Origin: Phenylobacterium sp.
GTDB lineage: Bacteria; Pseudomonadota; Alphaproteobacteria; Caulobacterales; Caulobacteraceae
Direction: 5' to 3'
NCBI RefSeq assembly: GCF_030693405.1
Contig: NZ_JAUYAW010000044.1
Span: 1-64,000, forward strand
Length of the DNA: 64,000 nucleotides
The translations under genes were made by a program, and so were the position numbers. Every line of letters starts with the position of its first letter. Within the stretch, counting starts at the first letter, position 1. Shown here piece after piece: positions 1 to 9,198 of this stretch. A model generated the notes under the pieces. The model saw only the letters and a program-made list of their open reading frames with translations, was not told the origin of the DNA and ran no database searches.

Positions 1-27
1 CAACTGATCCGGGCCATCCAAGCCTGA
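1..27 (+). CDS. C-terminal end of an unidentified upstream gene (cut by window edge)
   Basis: Frame 1 is open from the first base and reads eight residues (QLIRAIQA) before a TGA at 25-27. This is probably the tail of a gene lying mostly outside the window. The ending resembles the last helix of response-regulator receiver domains, which would fit the chemoreceptor fragment that follows, but eight residues cannot settle the family. Confidence 0.3.
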   Translation, partial: QLIRAIQA

Positions 28-39
28 TCGCTAAACCGC

Positions 40-717
40 GTGCTAAGGGTCAGAACTTACGGCACAGCGTTTTCACACGGCCTCGGTCAGATCGAGACCT
101 CGGCCAATCAGATCAGCCAGATCATCGGCGTGATCGACGAAATCGCCTTCCAGACCAACCTTCTCGCCTTGAATGCAGGGGTCGAGGCCGCCCGGGCCGG
201 CGAGGCTGGCCGCGGCTTCGCCGTGGTCGCCTCCGAAGTCCGCGCCCTCGCCCAGCGTTCGGCTGAGGCGGCCAAGGAGATCAAGTCGCTGATCTCCAAT
301 TCCGCCCAGCAGGTGGGGGCCGGCGTGGAGCTGGTCGGCAAGACCGGCGAGGCCCTGCGGCGCATCGCCAGCCAGGTCAGCCAGATCACCGACCTGGTCA
401 CCGAGATCTCCGCCAGCGCCCAGGAGCAGGCCTCGGGTCTCGCCCAGGTCAATACGGCGGTCAGCCACATGGATCAGATGACCCAGCAGAACGCCGCCAT
501 GGTCGAGGAATCCACCGCCGCCAGCCGAACCCTGTCCGACCAGTCGGCCGAACTGGCGCAGCTGGTCACCGGCTTCCAGATCAACCGTGTCCGCGCCCAG
601 GCGTCGTCGCGGGTCTCCCCGACGCGGGCGCCGGCCCGGGTCTCTGTGGTCCGCCAGGGAGCCACGCTGCGCAAGGTTTCCCTGGCCCCCGAGACCGACA
701 ACTGGAAGGACTTCTAA
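40..717 (+). pseudogene. Truncated methyl-accepting chemotaxis protein (C-terminal signalling half only)
   Basis: The frame encodes the cytoplasmic tip and descending helix of a chemoreceptor signalling domain: the conserved hairpin tip ([20 protein letters not shown]) is at about residues 32-51, followed by the adaptation-helix heptads and a C-terminal NWKDF pentapeptide (221-225), the xWxxF type that tethers CheR/CheB. The sensor domain, membrane segments, HAMP and nearly all of the ascending N-helix are missing. Homology starts at about residue 15, while the 5' part (40-85) is less GC-rich and unlike MCPs. A TGA at 25-27 closes the same frame upstream, and the only start is a GTG without a Shine-Dalgarno. 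A four-helix bundle needs both helices, so I read this as a remnant left by deletion or recombination; a short soluble receptor is less likely. Confidence 0.72.
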
Positions 718-727
718 GGACCATTTC

Positions 728-761
728 TCCGCCGTCTCAGGCGCTGTCTTGGGACGGCGGA
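728..761 (+). terminator. Stem-loop after the chemoreceptor fragment
   Basis: Perfect 9-bp arms (TCCGCCGTC at 728-736, GACGGCGGA at 753-761) enclose a 16-nt loop, 10 nt after the stop of the fragment. No T-run follows, so intrinsic termination would be weak. It ends 4 nt before the first possible ATG of the next gene. Confidence 0.35.
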
Positions 762-765
762 CCCA

Positions 766-1275
766 ATGGTGCTATCGTTTCCGGGCCGACGGCTAAGAGG
801 TCTGGAACTGGTGTCATTCGCCCTCGCATTCGCGCTCGCCCTCCTGGCCCAGGAGGGGCAGGCCACTCTGCAATCCTGCGTTTTCGAGGCGGACGGCTGG
901 GTGTGCCGCTACCGCGTGCCCGAGGCGATCTATCGGCCGCTGGCGCCGACGCCTTCGCCCCCGGCGACGGTGGCCCCCGCGCCGGTCGATGTCGCGCCGG
1001 CGACAGCAGCGCCCGCCCCCGATCGCGAAGCCGCTCGCCGGGCCAGGCTGATCAGTCGCTGCGCCGAGGCTGACTGGCTGTCGCTCTGCACCCCGGATGA
1101 CCGGCGTGAGGCCAAGGCGCTCAAGGCCCAGGCCGAAGCTCAGACCGCCCTCCGGCTCGAAGTGACCGCCCTGGCCGCCAAGGACCAGTGCCCAGACGCA
1201 ATTCGCGTGGCCCTGGAGGGCGGCGATCTGGATCTGGCCCGGGAAATCCGCGCCTTCTGTGCGCCGGCCAACTGA
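766..1275 (+). CDS. Hypothetical secreted cysteine-containing protein
   Basis: 169 residues with a basic n-region (RRLR at 9-12), a hydrophobic core (about 17-27) and a likely cleavage after QEGQA, so probably exported. A Pro/Ala-rich linker (about 60-85) joins a short N-terminal piece with two cysteines to a C-terminal helical part (about 90-166) with four more, suggesting disulfides in the periplasm. No family was recognised. The start is uncertain: ATG 766 gives the better signal peptide, whereas GTG 811 has an AAGAGG 10 nt upstream and lies clear of the preceding stem-loop. The stop TGA (1273-1275) is in the same frame as the following glycosylase gene. Confidence 0.6.
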   Translation: MVLSFPGRRLRGLELVSFALAFALALLAQEGQATLQSCVFEADGWVCRYRVPEAIYRPLAPTPSPPATVAPAPVDVAPATAAPAPDREAARRARLISRCAEADWLSLCTPDDRREAKALKAQAEAQTALRLEVTALAAKDQCPDAIRVALEGGDLDLAREIRAFCAPAN

Positions 1276-1350
1276 GGCCCGCCCCTGGCCAAGTCGCCAC
1301 CCTCGACCCCGCTCTCGCCCTCCGGCGCCCGCAAGGTCTCCTTCCCACCT

Positions 1351-1821
1351 GTGGTCGATGACCAGACCCGGGTCCTGATCCTGGGCAGCCTGCCGGGCGA
1401 GATATCCTTGGCTCGAGCGCAGTACTACGCCAATCCCCGCAACCAGTTCTGGCGACTGCTGTGCGCCGTCTCCGGACGGGACATGCCCGACGACTACGGC
1501 GCCCGCCTGGCGGCGCTCCGGGCGATTCACATTGGCCTTTGGGATGTGGTCGGGTCTGCCGAACGGACCGGCAGCCTGGATGGCGCAATCCGCAAGGCGA
1601 CCGCCAACCCCCTGGGCGATCTGGTCGCGAGCCTGCCGCGCCTGAAAGCCGTAGCCTTCAACGGCGGGCGAGCGTCCGCCACAGGCGCTGCGGCCCTGGC
1701 CGGCCAGCCCGGTCTCGTCATCTTGCCCCTGCCCTCCAGCAGTCCGGCCTACACCCTGTCATTCGAACTCAAGCTGGCCCGCTGGCAGGCCCTGGCGCCC
1801 TTCCTGCCCGACTGCGGCTGA
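1351..1821 (+). CDS. DNA-deoxyinosine (hypoxanthine) glycosylase, UDG superfamily
   Basis: Matches the small single-domain UDG-superfamily enzymes annotated as DNA-deoxyinosine glycosylase, which excise deaminated purines in base-excision repair. Visible are the N-terminal catalytic/phosphate loop GSLPG (12-16), the YYANPRNQFW block (25-34) that contacts the flipped base, and the C-terminal LPLPSSSPA loop (125-133) that intercalates into DNA. The start is puzzling. Family homology (an SFPPVV-like stretch) extends upstream of GTG 1351, yet the only other candidate back to the in-frame TGA of the preceding gene is a CTG at 1285, which has a TGAGG about 7 nt upstream. The real protein may therefore start at CTG 1285 (178 residues). 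The call is firm; the start is not. Confidence 0.85.
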   Translation: MVDDQTRVLILGSLPGEISLARAQYYANPRNQFWRLLCAVSGRDMPDDYGARLAALRAIHIGLWDVVGSAERTGSLDGAIRKATANPLGDLVASLPRLKAVAFNGGRASATGAAALAGQPGLVILPLPSSSPAYTLSFELKLARWQALAPFLPDCG

Positions 1822-1833
1822 GATCTGCGCCCG

Positions 1834-1871
1834 AAAACGCAAAACGCCGCCGCCCAGGGAGGGCGACGGCG
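1834..1871 (-). terminator. Intrinsic terminator for the minus-strand gene at 1904-2353
   Basis: Arms 1845-1855 and 1861-1871 (11 bp, one mismatch) with a 5-nt loop. On the minus strand the stem is followed by TTTTGCGTTTT (1844 down to 1834), the expected U-rich tail. It sits between convergent genes. Confidence 0.7.
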
Positions 1872-1903
1872 CTTCGAGTGTCGCCGACGCGCGGCGCGAA
1901 GGC

Positions 1904-2353
1904 TCAGGGACGGGCGACAGGCCCGCAGACCCGGCCGTCCGGGCAAGGCGCGATATGCACCTGCGGCGGCTCGACGGTCACCTGCGAGGGCTTCACCCGC
2001 ACGTCCGGGGCGTGGAGATAGATCTGGGCGGGCGCAACGCGGATCGGCGGCGCTTCCACATAGATTGGCGGGCCCTGAATATCGATGCGGCCGGACGGGA
2101 CATAGACCGGCTGGGAATAGATGCGCACAGCCGGCCCCCCGGTGTGGCGAACATTGTAGGGCGTGCCGGGATGGTAGAAGACATGCTCCTGCGGGCAGTA
2201 GCAGTCGGCATGACCCGGATGCCCCGGATGGGTCGGCGGGCAGTTCTGATAGGTGGGCTGAGCCGACGTCGGGTGATATTGCGCGCTGGCCGCGCCGGCC
2301 GAGGCCAGGATCGCGATCACCGCCAAAGACGCTGTCTTGAGCATTAAAACCAT
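1904..2353 (-). CDS. Hypothetical secreted protein with Pro/Val repeat region
   Basis: 149 residues with a typical signal peptide (about 1-24, ending ASA|Q). The mature N-terminus is rich in His, Pro, Cys and Tyr. The second half (about 75-140) repeats a short pattern of two or three beta-branched residues, a Pro and a spacer (for example IYVEAPPIRVAPAQIYL), which would give a series of short beta-strands. Two ATGs (residues 1 and 4) are possible. A function is not known to me; the pattern suggests a surface or periplasmic structural protein. It is monocistronic, with its own terminator downstream. Confidence 0.7.
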   Translation of the reverse strand: MVLMLKTASLAVIAILASAGAASAQYHPTSAQPTYQNCPPTHPGHPGHADCYCPQEHVFYHPGTPYNVRHTGGPAVRIYSQPVYVPSGRIDIQGPPIYVEAPPIRVAPAQIYLHAPDVRVKPSQVTVEPPQVHIAPCPDGRVCGPVARP

Positions 2354-2450
2354 CCCCAGTTGAGACTATTCAAGGGCTGGCGAACGGCCATCAGCCCCTT
2401 ACGCTGACGGTTCCCTGTTAGGGCGGAACGAACGGCCTGACAAGGTTCTG

Positions 2451-2476
2451 TTAACCATAGTTCCAGGCAAGGTTAA
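2451..2476 (-). promoter_or_regulatory. Possible CtrA-type half-sites upstream of the secreted protein gene
   Basis: TTAACCAT at 2451-2458 and, inverted, GGTTAA at 2471-2476, about 100 bp upstream of the start at 2353. TTAACC(AT) is the half-site of the Caulobacterales cell-cycle regulator CtrA. The usual TTAA-N7-TTAA spacing is not present, so this is tentative. Confidence 0.25.
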
Positions 2477-2551
2477 TGCGCCCGTCCACCTGACGCAGAC
2501 GGGTTCGCCTCTCAGGCGAGCGGAACAACGCGGGTCTTCAACTCAAGGGCG

Positions 2552-3442
2552 TCATCCCCGGGCCTGGGTCCGGCGGTCGAGCGCCTGGAGAATATGTTCG
2601 GCAAGCTGTTCGGCCGCCGCCGGAATCGCGCCCCGGGGACGCATCAGGGCGATCTCGGCGTCAGCCAGGGGAGGCAGGCCGCTGTCCTCACCCAGAATGA
2701 GCAGGTCCGGCGGCGCCATGTCCCGCGGCAGCACGGTGGCGCCCAACCCTGCGCGCAGGGCGGCCTGCTGCCCGGCCAGGGACGGGCTGGTATAGGCCGC
2801 CCGCCAGGTGCGTCCCCGCGCCTCCAGGGCGGCGATGGCCCGCTTTCGATAGACGCAAGGCGACGGCGCCAGCACCAGGGGTATCGGCCCAGGCCCGTTG
2901 ATCGCCGCGGTGTCGGCGCCGACCCAGACCAGAGGCTCGCGCCAGACCCGTACGCCCATGTCGGGGCCAAGCGGCTCGCGCTTGACCAGGACCAGGTCAA
3001 ACGCGCCGTCCCGCAGCCCTTCCAGCAGCCGCAGTGTCAGGTCGCAGGTCACCGTCATGGCCACCTGCGGGTGGGCCCGGACGAAGGCGCCCAGAACCTC
3101 GGGCAGGTAGAGGGTGGCGAAGTCCTCAGGCGCGCCTAGCCGAACCTCGCCGGCCAGATCATCGCCCCGCAGACCCGAGACGATCTCGTCGTTAAGACGC
3201 AGCAGGCGGCGCGCCTGGGGGAGCAGGCCTTCGCCATCGGCGGTCAGCACGACTCGCCGGGGGTCGCGGTTGAACAGGGTCGTCCCCAGGGTGGTCTCCA
3301 GCCGACGCAGCTGCAAACTCACCGCCGACTGGGTCAGGCCCAGACGCTCGCCGGCGCGGGTGAAATTCTGGGCCTCGGCGATGGCCACGAAGGTTCGGAC
3401 GAGATCCAGGTCCAGGGTCTCGAACCGACGACGCTCTGACAT
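2552..3442 (-). CDS. LysR-family transcriptional regulator
   Basis: 296 residues. An N-terminal winged helix-turn-helix (about 10-70) has the LysR signature of an AxAxNFTRAGERLGLTQSAVS-type recognition helix followed by RRLETTLGTTLFNR. The rest (about 90-290) is the two-lobed periplasmic-binding-protein-like effector domain. LysR proteins usually regulate a neighbouring divergent gene, but the next gene upstream (DUF465) is on the same strand, so the target is not evident and the ligand cannot be predicted. Confidence 0.93.
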   Translation of the reverse strand: MSERRRFETLDLDLVRTFVAIAEAQNFTRAGERLGLTQSAVSLQLRRLETTLGTTLFNRDPRRVVLTADGEGLLPQARRLLRLNDEIVSGLRGDDLAGEVRLGAPEDFATLYLPEVLGAFVRAHPQVAMTVTCDLTLRLLEGLRDGAFDLVLVKREPLGPDMGVRVWREPLVWVGADTAAINGPGPIPLVLAPSPCVYRKRAIAALEARGRTWRAAYTSPSLAGQQAALRAGLGATVLPRDMAPPDLLILGEDSGLPPLADAEIALMRPRGAIPAAAEQLAEHILQALDRRTQARG

Positions 3443-3518
3443 ATCGACCTACCTCGTCCTGGGTTGCGGGTCGGCCCAGGCGCCGGAAGGGCCGGGGCGC
3501 GGGGCCCCGGCCGTGACC

Positions 3519-3701
3519 CTAAAATCGTACAGGGGAGAGACCCGCTTCTGCGAGGAACATCTGGCCCTTCAGGGCCAACCTGCGGCGCTTGAGATCCTGC
3601 AGCCGCTCGGTGTCGGGGGCCTCAAGGCACTCCTCCCGCCGGATGGCGTTGTCGAGGCGGCGGTGCTCGTTGCGCAGTCGATAGAGACGTATCCGATCCA
3701 T
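3519..3701 (-). CDS. DUF465 (YdcH-like) small protein
   Basis: 60 residues, highly charged and helical, with the DUF465 pattern: LxxLxxxHRRLDxAIRREE in the first half and a PDTxRLQxLKRRRLxLK stretch in the second. Proteins of this family are very common short coiled-coil-like proteins in alphaproteobacteria; their role is unknown. The ATG at 3701 is preceded by GAGGAG at a good distance, which decides the start against a longer frame. Confidence 0.85.
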   Translation of the reverse strand: MDRIRLYRLRNEHRRLDNAIRREECLEAPDTERLQDLKRRRLALKGQMFLAEAGLSPVRF

Positions 3702-4067
3702 GTCTGGGCTCCTCAGGTATAGAGGACGCGCCCGGCCAAGGAAGCCGACCTGACGATTGGGGGGAGAGAGACCTTCAGACCCTTCTCGCAGCCGGACGCG
3801 CCCGCTGCGGTCCGACATCGCGACCCCGATGGTCGCCAGAGGGGCCCGGCCCGCGATGTCGATTTGGCCAAACGGCGGGCGCGGACGCAAGCCAAACCGT
3901 CATTCGAAACCGCAATGATCGCGATGAGACTTAAGATCGCGCGCGACGCAGTCGCAGCATGACACAGCCTCATCGCAACCATGGCCTTGCGCACCGATGA
4001 CAGCGGACCGGACGCCGCCATCTCTGTTCCCAGGACCGCCACCAGAGGCGGAGAAAGGGAAGAAGCC
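3702..4067. other. Intergenic region without a convincing gene
   Basis: 366 bp between the divergent DUF465 gene and the membrane protein gene. Both strands have open frames, but their composition is arginine/proline/serine-rich without any family pattern. A patch of lower GC (about 3900-3940) probably holds promoters for one or both neighbours. Confidence 0.5.
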
Positions 4068-4571
4068 ATGCTGAACAGAATGTGGAGTGTCACCAGCGCC
4101 CTCATGCTGGCGGGCCTGATCGCCTGGATGTGGGCCTATCCGAAACTCATCGCCGGCTATGAGGTCCATCCAGTCTTCGGGTGGAGCGAGGTGCTCTCAG
4201 GCCTTGGCTTTATGGACCCGTATGTCCGCTGGGTCGCCGGCGCGGTGGCTGTCGCCGCCCTTGTCCTGCTGCTGATCGGCAGGACCCGGCTGATCGGCGC
4301 CTATCTGGCCGCAGGGCTGTCGGCCTTCTACGTCGTGCTCCACGCCACCCCGTGGCTTGGCCCGGCCATTCCGGCCCATGACGTGCTGGTCAACGGCCTG
4401 CAGATGGGTTTGAGCGCCGAGCAGATCCGCGCGGCGGGCCGACTTGATGATGTGCACATCATCATGAGCCTGGTGAACGGCATGCTGGCCGGGGTGATCA
4501 TCGCCAGCGAGCTGGGCCGGCGCCGGGCAGCCGAGGAGCCCCGGCGGGTCGCCGCCTTCGCCCTCAACTGA
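4068..4571 (+). CDS. Hypothetical four-helix integral membrane protein
   Basis: 167 residues with hydrophobic segments near 6-24, 57-75, 80-100 and 138-155 and a basic C-terminus (GRRRAAEEPRR). I do not recognise the family. ATG 4068 with GGGA upstream is preferred to an earlier in-frame start, because the extension is arginine-rich and not membrane-like. A strong intrinsic terminator follows, so this is probably a single-gene unit. Confidence 0.75.
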   Translation: MLNRMWSVTSALMLAGLIAWMWAYPKLIAGYEVHPVFGWSEVLSGLGFMDPYVRWVAGAVAVAALVLLLIGRTRLIGAYLAAGLSAFYVVLHATPWLGPAIPAHDVLVNGLQMGLSAEQIRAAGRLDDVHIIMSLVNGMLAGVIIASELGRRRAAEEPRRVAAFALN

Positions 4572-4603
4572 CGCCCGGGCGGGCGTCACCCTCCCCGAAA
4601 CTC

Positions 4604-4639
4604 GCGCCGCGGAGTCCGTCTCCGCGGCGCGCTTGTTTT
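4604..4639 (+). terminator. Intrinsic terminator
   Basis: Perfect 10-bp GC-rich arms (4604-4613 and 4621-4630), 7-nt loop, followed by GCTTGTTTT. It closes the preceding membrane protein gene. Confidence 0.85.
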
Positions 4640-4692
4640 GCAGCCCGGCCGATCGCCCTGCGCCGCCAACCTCGCTCAAACCTGCATGACTT

Positions 4693-4742
4693 GCGCGCGT
4701 TTCATCCGATAACCGGTTTCCACTTATCGGAACGCGCTCTAG
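4693..4742. repeat. REP-like palindromic element, copy 1
   Basis: Nested inverted repeat: outer arms GCGCGTT/AACGCGC and inner arms CCGATAA/TTATCGG around ACCGGTTTCCAC. A second copy with the same layout and nearly the same sequence is at 42556-42605. The form resembles intergenic palindromes that I know to be abundant in alphaproteobacteria. This copy ends 9 nt before the purL start codon and lies inside its leader. Confidence 0.75.
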
Positions 4743-4751
4743 AAGGCGGCC

Positions 4752-6950
<2,199 letters not shown>

Positions 6951-6987
6951 GCGGAGCCACTGGTCGGCCTCCGCGTTGAAGGTCGCC

Positions 6988-7803
6988 ATGTCCCATAGTC
7001 TCCCCCGCCTCGCCGCCCCCGCCCTCCTCCTCGCCCTGGCCGCCTGCGCCGGCGCGCCCCAGCAGGGGGCGTTCCTGTCCTCCTATGAGGGGCTCACCCC
7101 GCGCACCGACATGGTTCGGGCCGGCGCCCTCGATCGGTCAGACCCCGCCGCCCTGGCCGGGATCACCACCGTGCGGATCGAGCCCACGGTCTTCTCCCCC
7201 CGCGCAGAGGCCAAGGCCTGGATGACGCCGGCCGAACAGACCGCCCTCCTGCGGGAGGTTGACGCCCAGCTCTGTTTTGAGCTGTCCGAGCGCTTCGAGA
7301 TTGCGGGCGCGAACGCTGCGCCTCAGACCCCGCAGGTCCGCGCTGCGGTCACCGAGGTCATCCCCACCGGCCGCGCCGGCTCGGCGGCGTCCGCAGCCGC
7401 CGGCTTCTTCATTCCCGGCCCGATCGGGGTGCGGGTGCCCGGAACCCTCGGCGGCCTGGGCGCAGAGGCCGAGATGCTCGGGCCGCAAGGCCAGCAGGTG
7501 GCCGCCATCGTCTGGCGCCGCACGGCCGGCGCCATCGGCACGGACAATCCCTCCCTCAGCCGGATCGGCGACGCCCTGCAGTTCGTCGAACCCTTCGCCG
7601 ACGCCGCCGCCGCGGCCATGACGCCGGAAGATCACACGCCCCGCTCCATCACCGCCGAGACCGATCCTTGCCGCGAGTTCGGCGCCCGGTTCCGGGTCGA
7701 GGGCTTTGGCGCGCGCTTCATCACCGGCCTCTATGTGCCTGAGGTCAGCGCGGCTCGTCCGGCCGAGGCTGCGCCTGAGGGCGATCCGGCGACCCAGCCG
7801 TGA
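6988..7803 (+). CDS. DUF3313-type lipoprotein
   Basis: 271 residues. The lipoprotein signal peptide ends LALAAC with the lipidated cysteine at residue 20, so it is anchored in the envelope. The LSSYEGL motif just after the anchor and the following pattern match DUF3313 proteins, whose role is unknown. A Gly/Ala-rich hydrophobic patch (about 130-155) is typical of the family. ATG 6988 is chosen because an earlier in-frame start would run through the purL coding end. It begins 37 nt after purL, and its stop overlaps the start of the DUF393 gene by 4 nt, suggesting co-translation. Confidence 0.85.
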   Translation: MSHSLPRLAAPALLLALAACAGAPQQGAFLSSYEGLTPRTDMVRAGALDRSDPAALAGITTVRIEPTVFSPRAEAKAWMTPAEQTALLREVDAQLCFELSERFEIAGANAAPQTPQVRAAVTEVIPTGRAGSAASAAAGFFIPGPIGVRVPGTLGGLGAEAEMLGPQGQQVAAIVWRRTAGAIGTDNPSLSRIGDALQFVEPFADAAAAAMTPEDHTPRSITAETDPCREFGARFRVEGFGARFITGLYVPEVSAARPAEAAPEGDPATQP

Positions 7804-8213
7804 ACGCCAGGGACCAGGCGCCACCGCCTGAGGCGAAGGCTGGGTTGACCGTCTGGTACGACGGCGCCTGCCCCCTGTGCGCGCGGGAGATCGCGCTGAT
7901 GCAGCGACTGGATGCGACGGGCGAGGTCTGGTTTGTGGATCTGACGACCACCGCCGAAACCCCCTTGCCCAGGCAGGCCATGCTGGAGCGGTTTCACGTC
8001 ACCACCCCGGAGGGTCAGACCGCCTCTGGCGCGGCGGCCTTCGTCCAGATGTGGCTTCGCCTGCCGGCCTTGCGCCCCCTCGGCCGGCTCGCCGCCTGGC
8101 CGCCTGTCCTGGCCGCCCTGGAAGTCGCCTATCGCCTGTTCCTGAAAGTCCGCCCGGGGCTTCAGACCTTGGCGCGGCGATGGGACGCTAGACGGGGAGC
8201 GCGTCCGGCATGA
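7800..8213 (+). CDS. DUF393 (DCC family) thiol-oxidoreductase-like protein
   Basis: 137 residues with the DUF393 hallmark DGxCPLC (here DGACPLC, 21-27), giving a CxxC pair (24, 27) on a thioredoxin-like fold. These proteins are predicted thiol/disulfide oxidoreductases, without a proven substrate. A basic tail ends the protein. It starts with GTG overlapping the stop of the lipoprotein gene and ends overlapping the DUF3429 ATG, so the three are translationally coupled. Confidence 0.88.
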   Translation: MNARDQAPPPEAKAGLTVWYDGACPLCAREIALMQRLDATGEVWFVDLTTTAETPLPRQAMLERFHVTTPEGQTASGAAAFVQMWLRLPALRPLGRLAAWPPVLAALEVAYRLFLKVRPGLQTLARRWDARRGARPA

Positions 8214-8668
8214 GCCCATCGCGTCACATTCCGCAGGCCGCCTTGTTGCTTGGCGCGGCCGGCGTCATCCCCTTCGCCGCCCTGGCCTTGCTCATCGTCC
8301 TCGATGGCGCGGGCCTGATCGCGCCGGAGCAGGCTGAGCGCATCCTGCGGCTCTATGGCGCCCTGATCCTGTCCTTCATGGGCGGGGCCCAGTGGGGCCT
8401 GACGACAGCCCGACCAGAAGGCCCCAAGGCCCGCGGCCTGGCGGTCAGCGTCCTGCCCGCCCTGTTCGCCTGGGCGGCCTTCCTGATCCCAACGGGCCCT
8501 GGCCTGCTCGCCCTGTCGGCCGCATTTCTGGCCTTGATGCTCTATGATCTCTGGACCGTGCGCCGGGGCGAGGCGCCGGTCTGGTATGGCCGCCTGCGGG
8601 TCGGTCTGACCCTGGCCGTGGTCGCCGCCCTCCAGATCGCCCTGGCGGCGGGTGGGGGTCTGGCCTGA
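8210..8668 (+). CDS. DUF3429 membrane protein
   Basis: 152 residues with about five hydrophobic segments; the FMGGAQWGL motif (about 62-70) and the YDLWTVRR loop are DUF3429 features. The family is an uncharacterised inner-membrane group, often beside DUF393 genes as here (4-nt ATGA overlap). Co-occurrence with a CxxC protein hints at a membrane redox function, but that is inference. Confidence 0.85.
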   Translation: MSPSRHIPQAALLLGAAGVIPFAALALLIVLDGAGLIAPEQAERILRLYGALILSFMGGAQWGLTTARPEGPKARGLAVSVLPALFAWAAFLIPTGPGLLALSAAFLALMLYDLWTVRRGEAPVWYGRLRVGLTLAVVAALQIALAAGGGLA

Positions 8669-8744
8669 GGCGGCTTGCGCCCCATGGCCCCGGCTGCGCG
8701 CCCGGGATAAACAGACGCAACACCCCAGTGAGGAGCGCATCACC

Positions 8745-8927
8745 ATGGCCGGTCTGAAGGACAAGCGCGGCTTCATCGACAAGGACCGCCTGGACCTGTC
8801 GGAGCGCAAGGCCGTCGAATACTGGATGAAGCGCTGGGGGGTCACCCGCGACCAGATTACCGCCGCCCACCGAAAGGTCGGTCGCATGACCAAGGACATC
8901 GCAGCCGAACTTGGCAAGCGGCGCTAG
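8745..8927 (+). CDS. DUF3606 small protein
   Basis: 60 residues. The pattern of an N-terminal basic stretch, RLDLSERKAVEYWMKRWGVT and a C-terminal helix matches DUF3606, a family of small soluble proteins found in Proteobacteria. Its role is unknown; the helical content and basic charge suggest nucleic-acid binding, unproven. GAGGAG lies about 11 nt upstream of ATG 8745, which rules out the longer frame starting in the preceding gene. Confidence 0.85.
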   Translation: MAGLKDKRGFIDKDRLDLSERKAVEYWMKRWGVTRDQITAAHRKVGRMTKDIAAELGKRR

Positions 8928-8957
8928 GGTATTTTCGACCTCTAGCGCGATGGGGGC

Positions 8958-8979
8958 TGCCGGCCAGCTCTGACCGGCA
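8958..8979 (+). terminator. Near-perfect palindrome after the DUF3606 gene
   Basis: TGCCGGCCAG (8958-8967) pairs with CTGACCGGCA (8970-8979) with one mismatch, followed by a T-richer stretch (GCTTTAGCTT). It is probably the terminator of the DUF3606 gene, 30 nt downstream of its stop. Confidence 0.5.
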
Positions 8980-9198
8980 AGCTTTAGCTTAACGCCTTCA
9001 TATAGCTCAGCTTAATATGTGACATCGACATGACATGGGTCTGCGAGTCTGTGGCTTTTTCGCCTCAGGACAGACAGATTATCGCGCCTTTATGCCGCAT
9101 TTCGGCGGCAGCGGGCCATTTTCGGGCGCCCAAGGGGGTGCGGTCAGAATTCTTCCGTGGTCGAAAATGTGCAACCTCACCCATTTCGGGACGCACAG

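Noticed and set aside
3713..4105. Minus-strand frame in the gap before the membrane protein gene
   Set aside because: No family, poor start and overlap with the plus-strand RBS.
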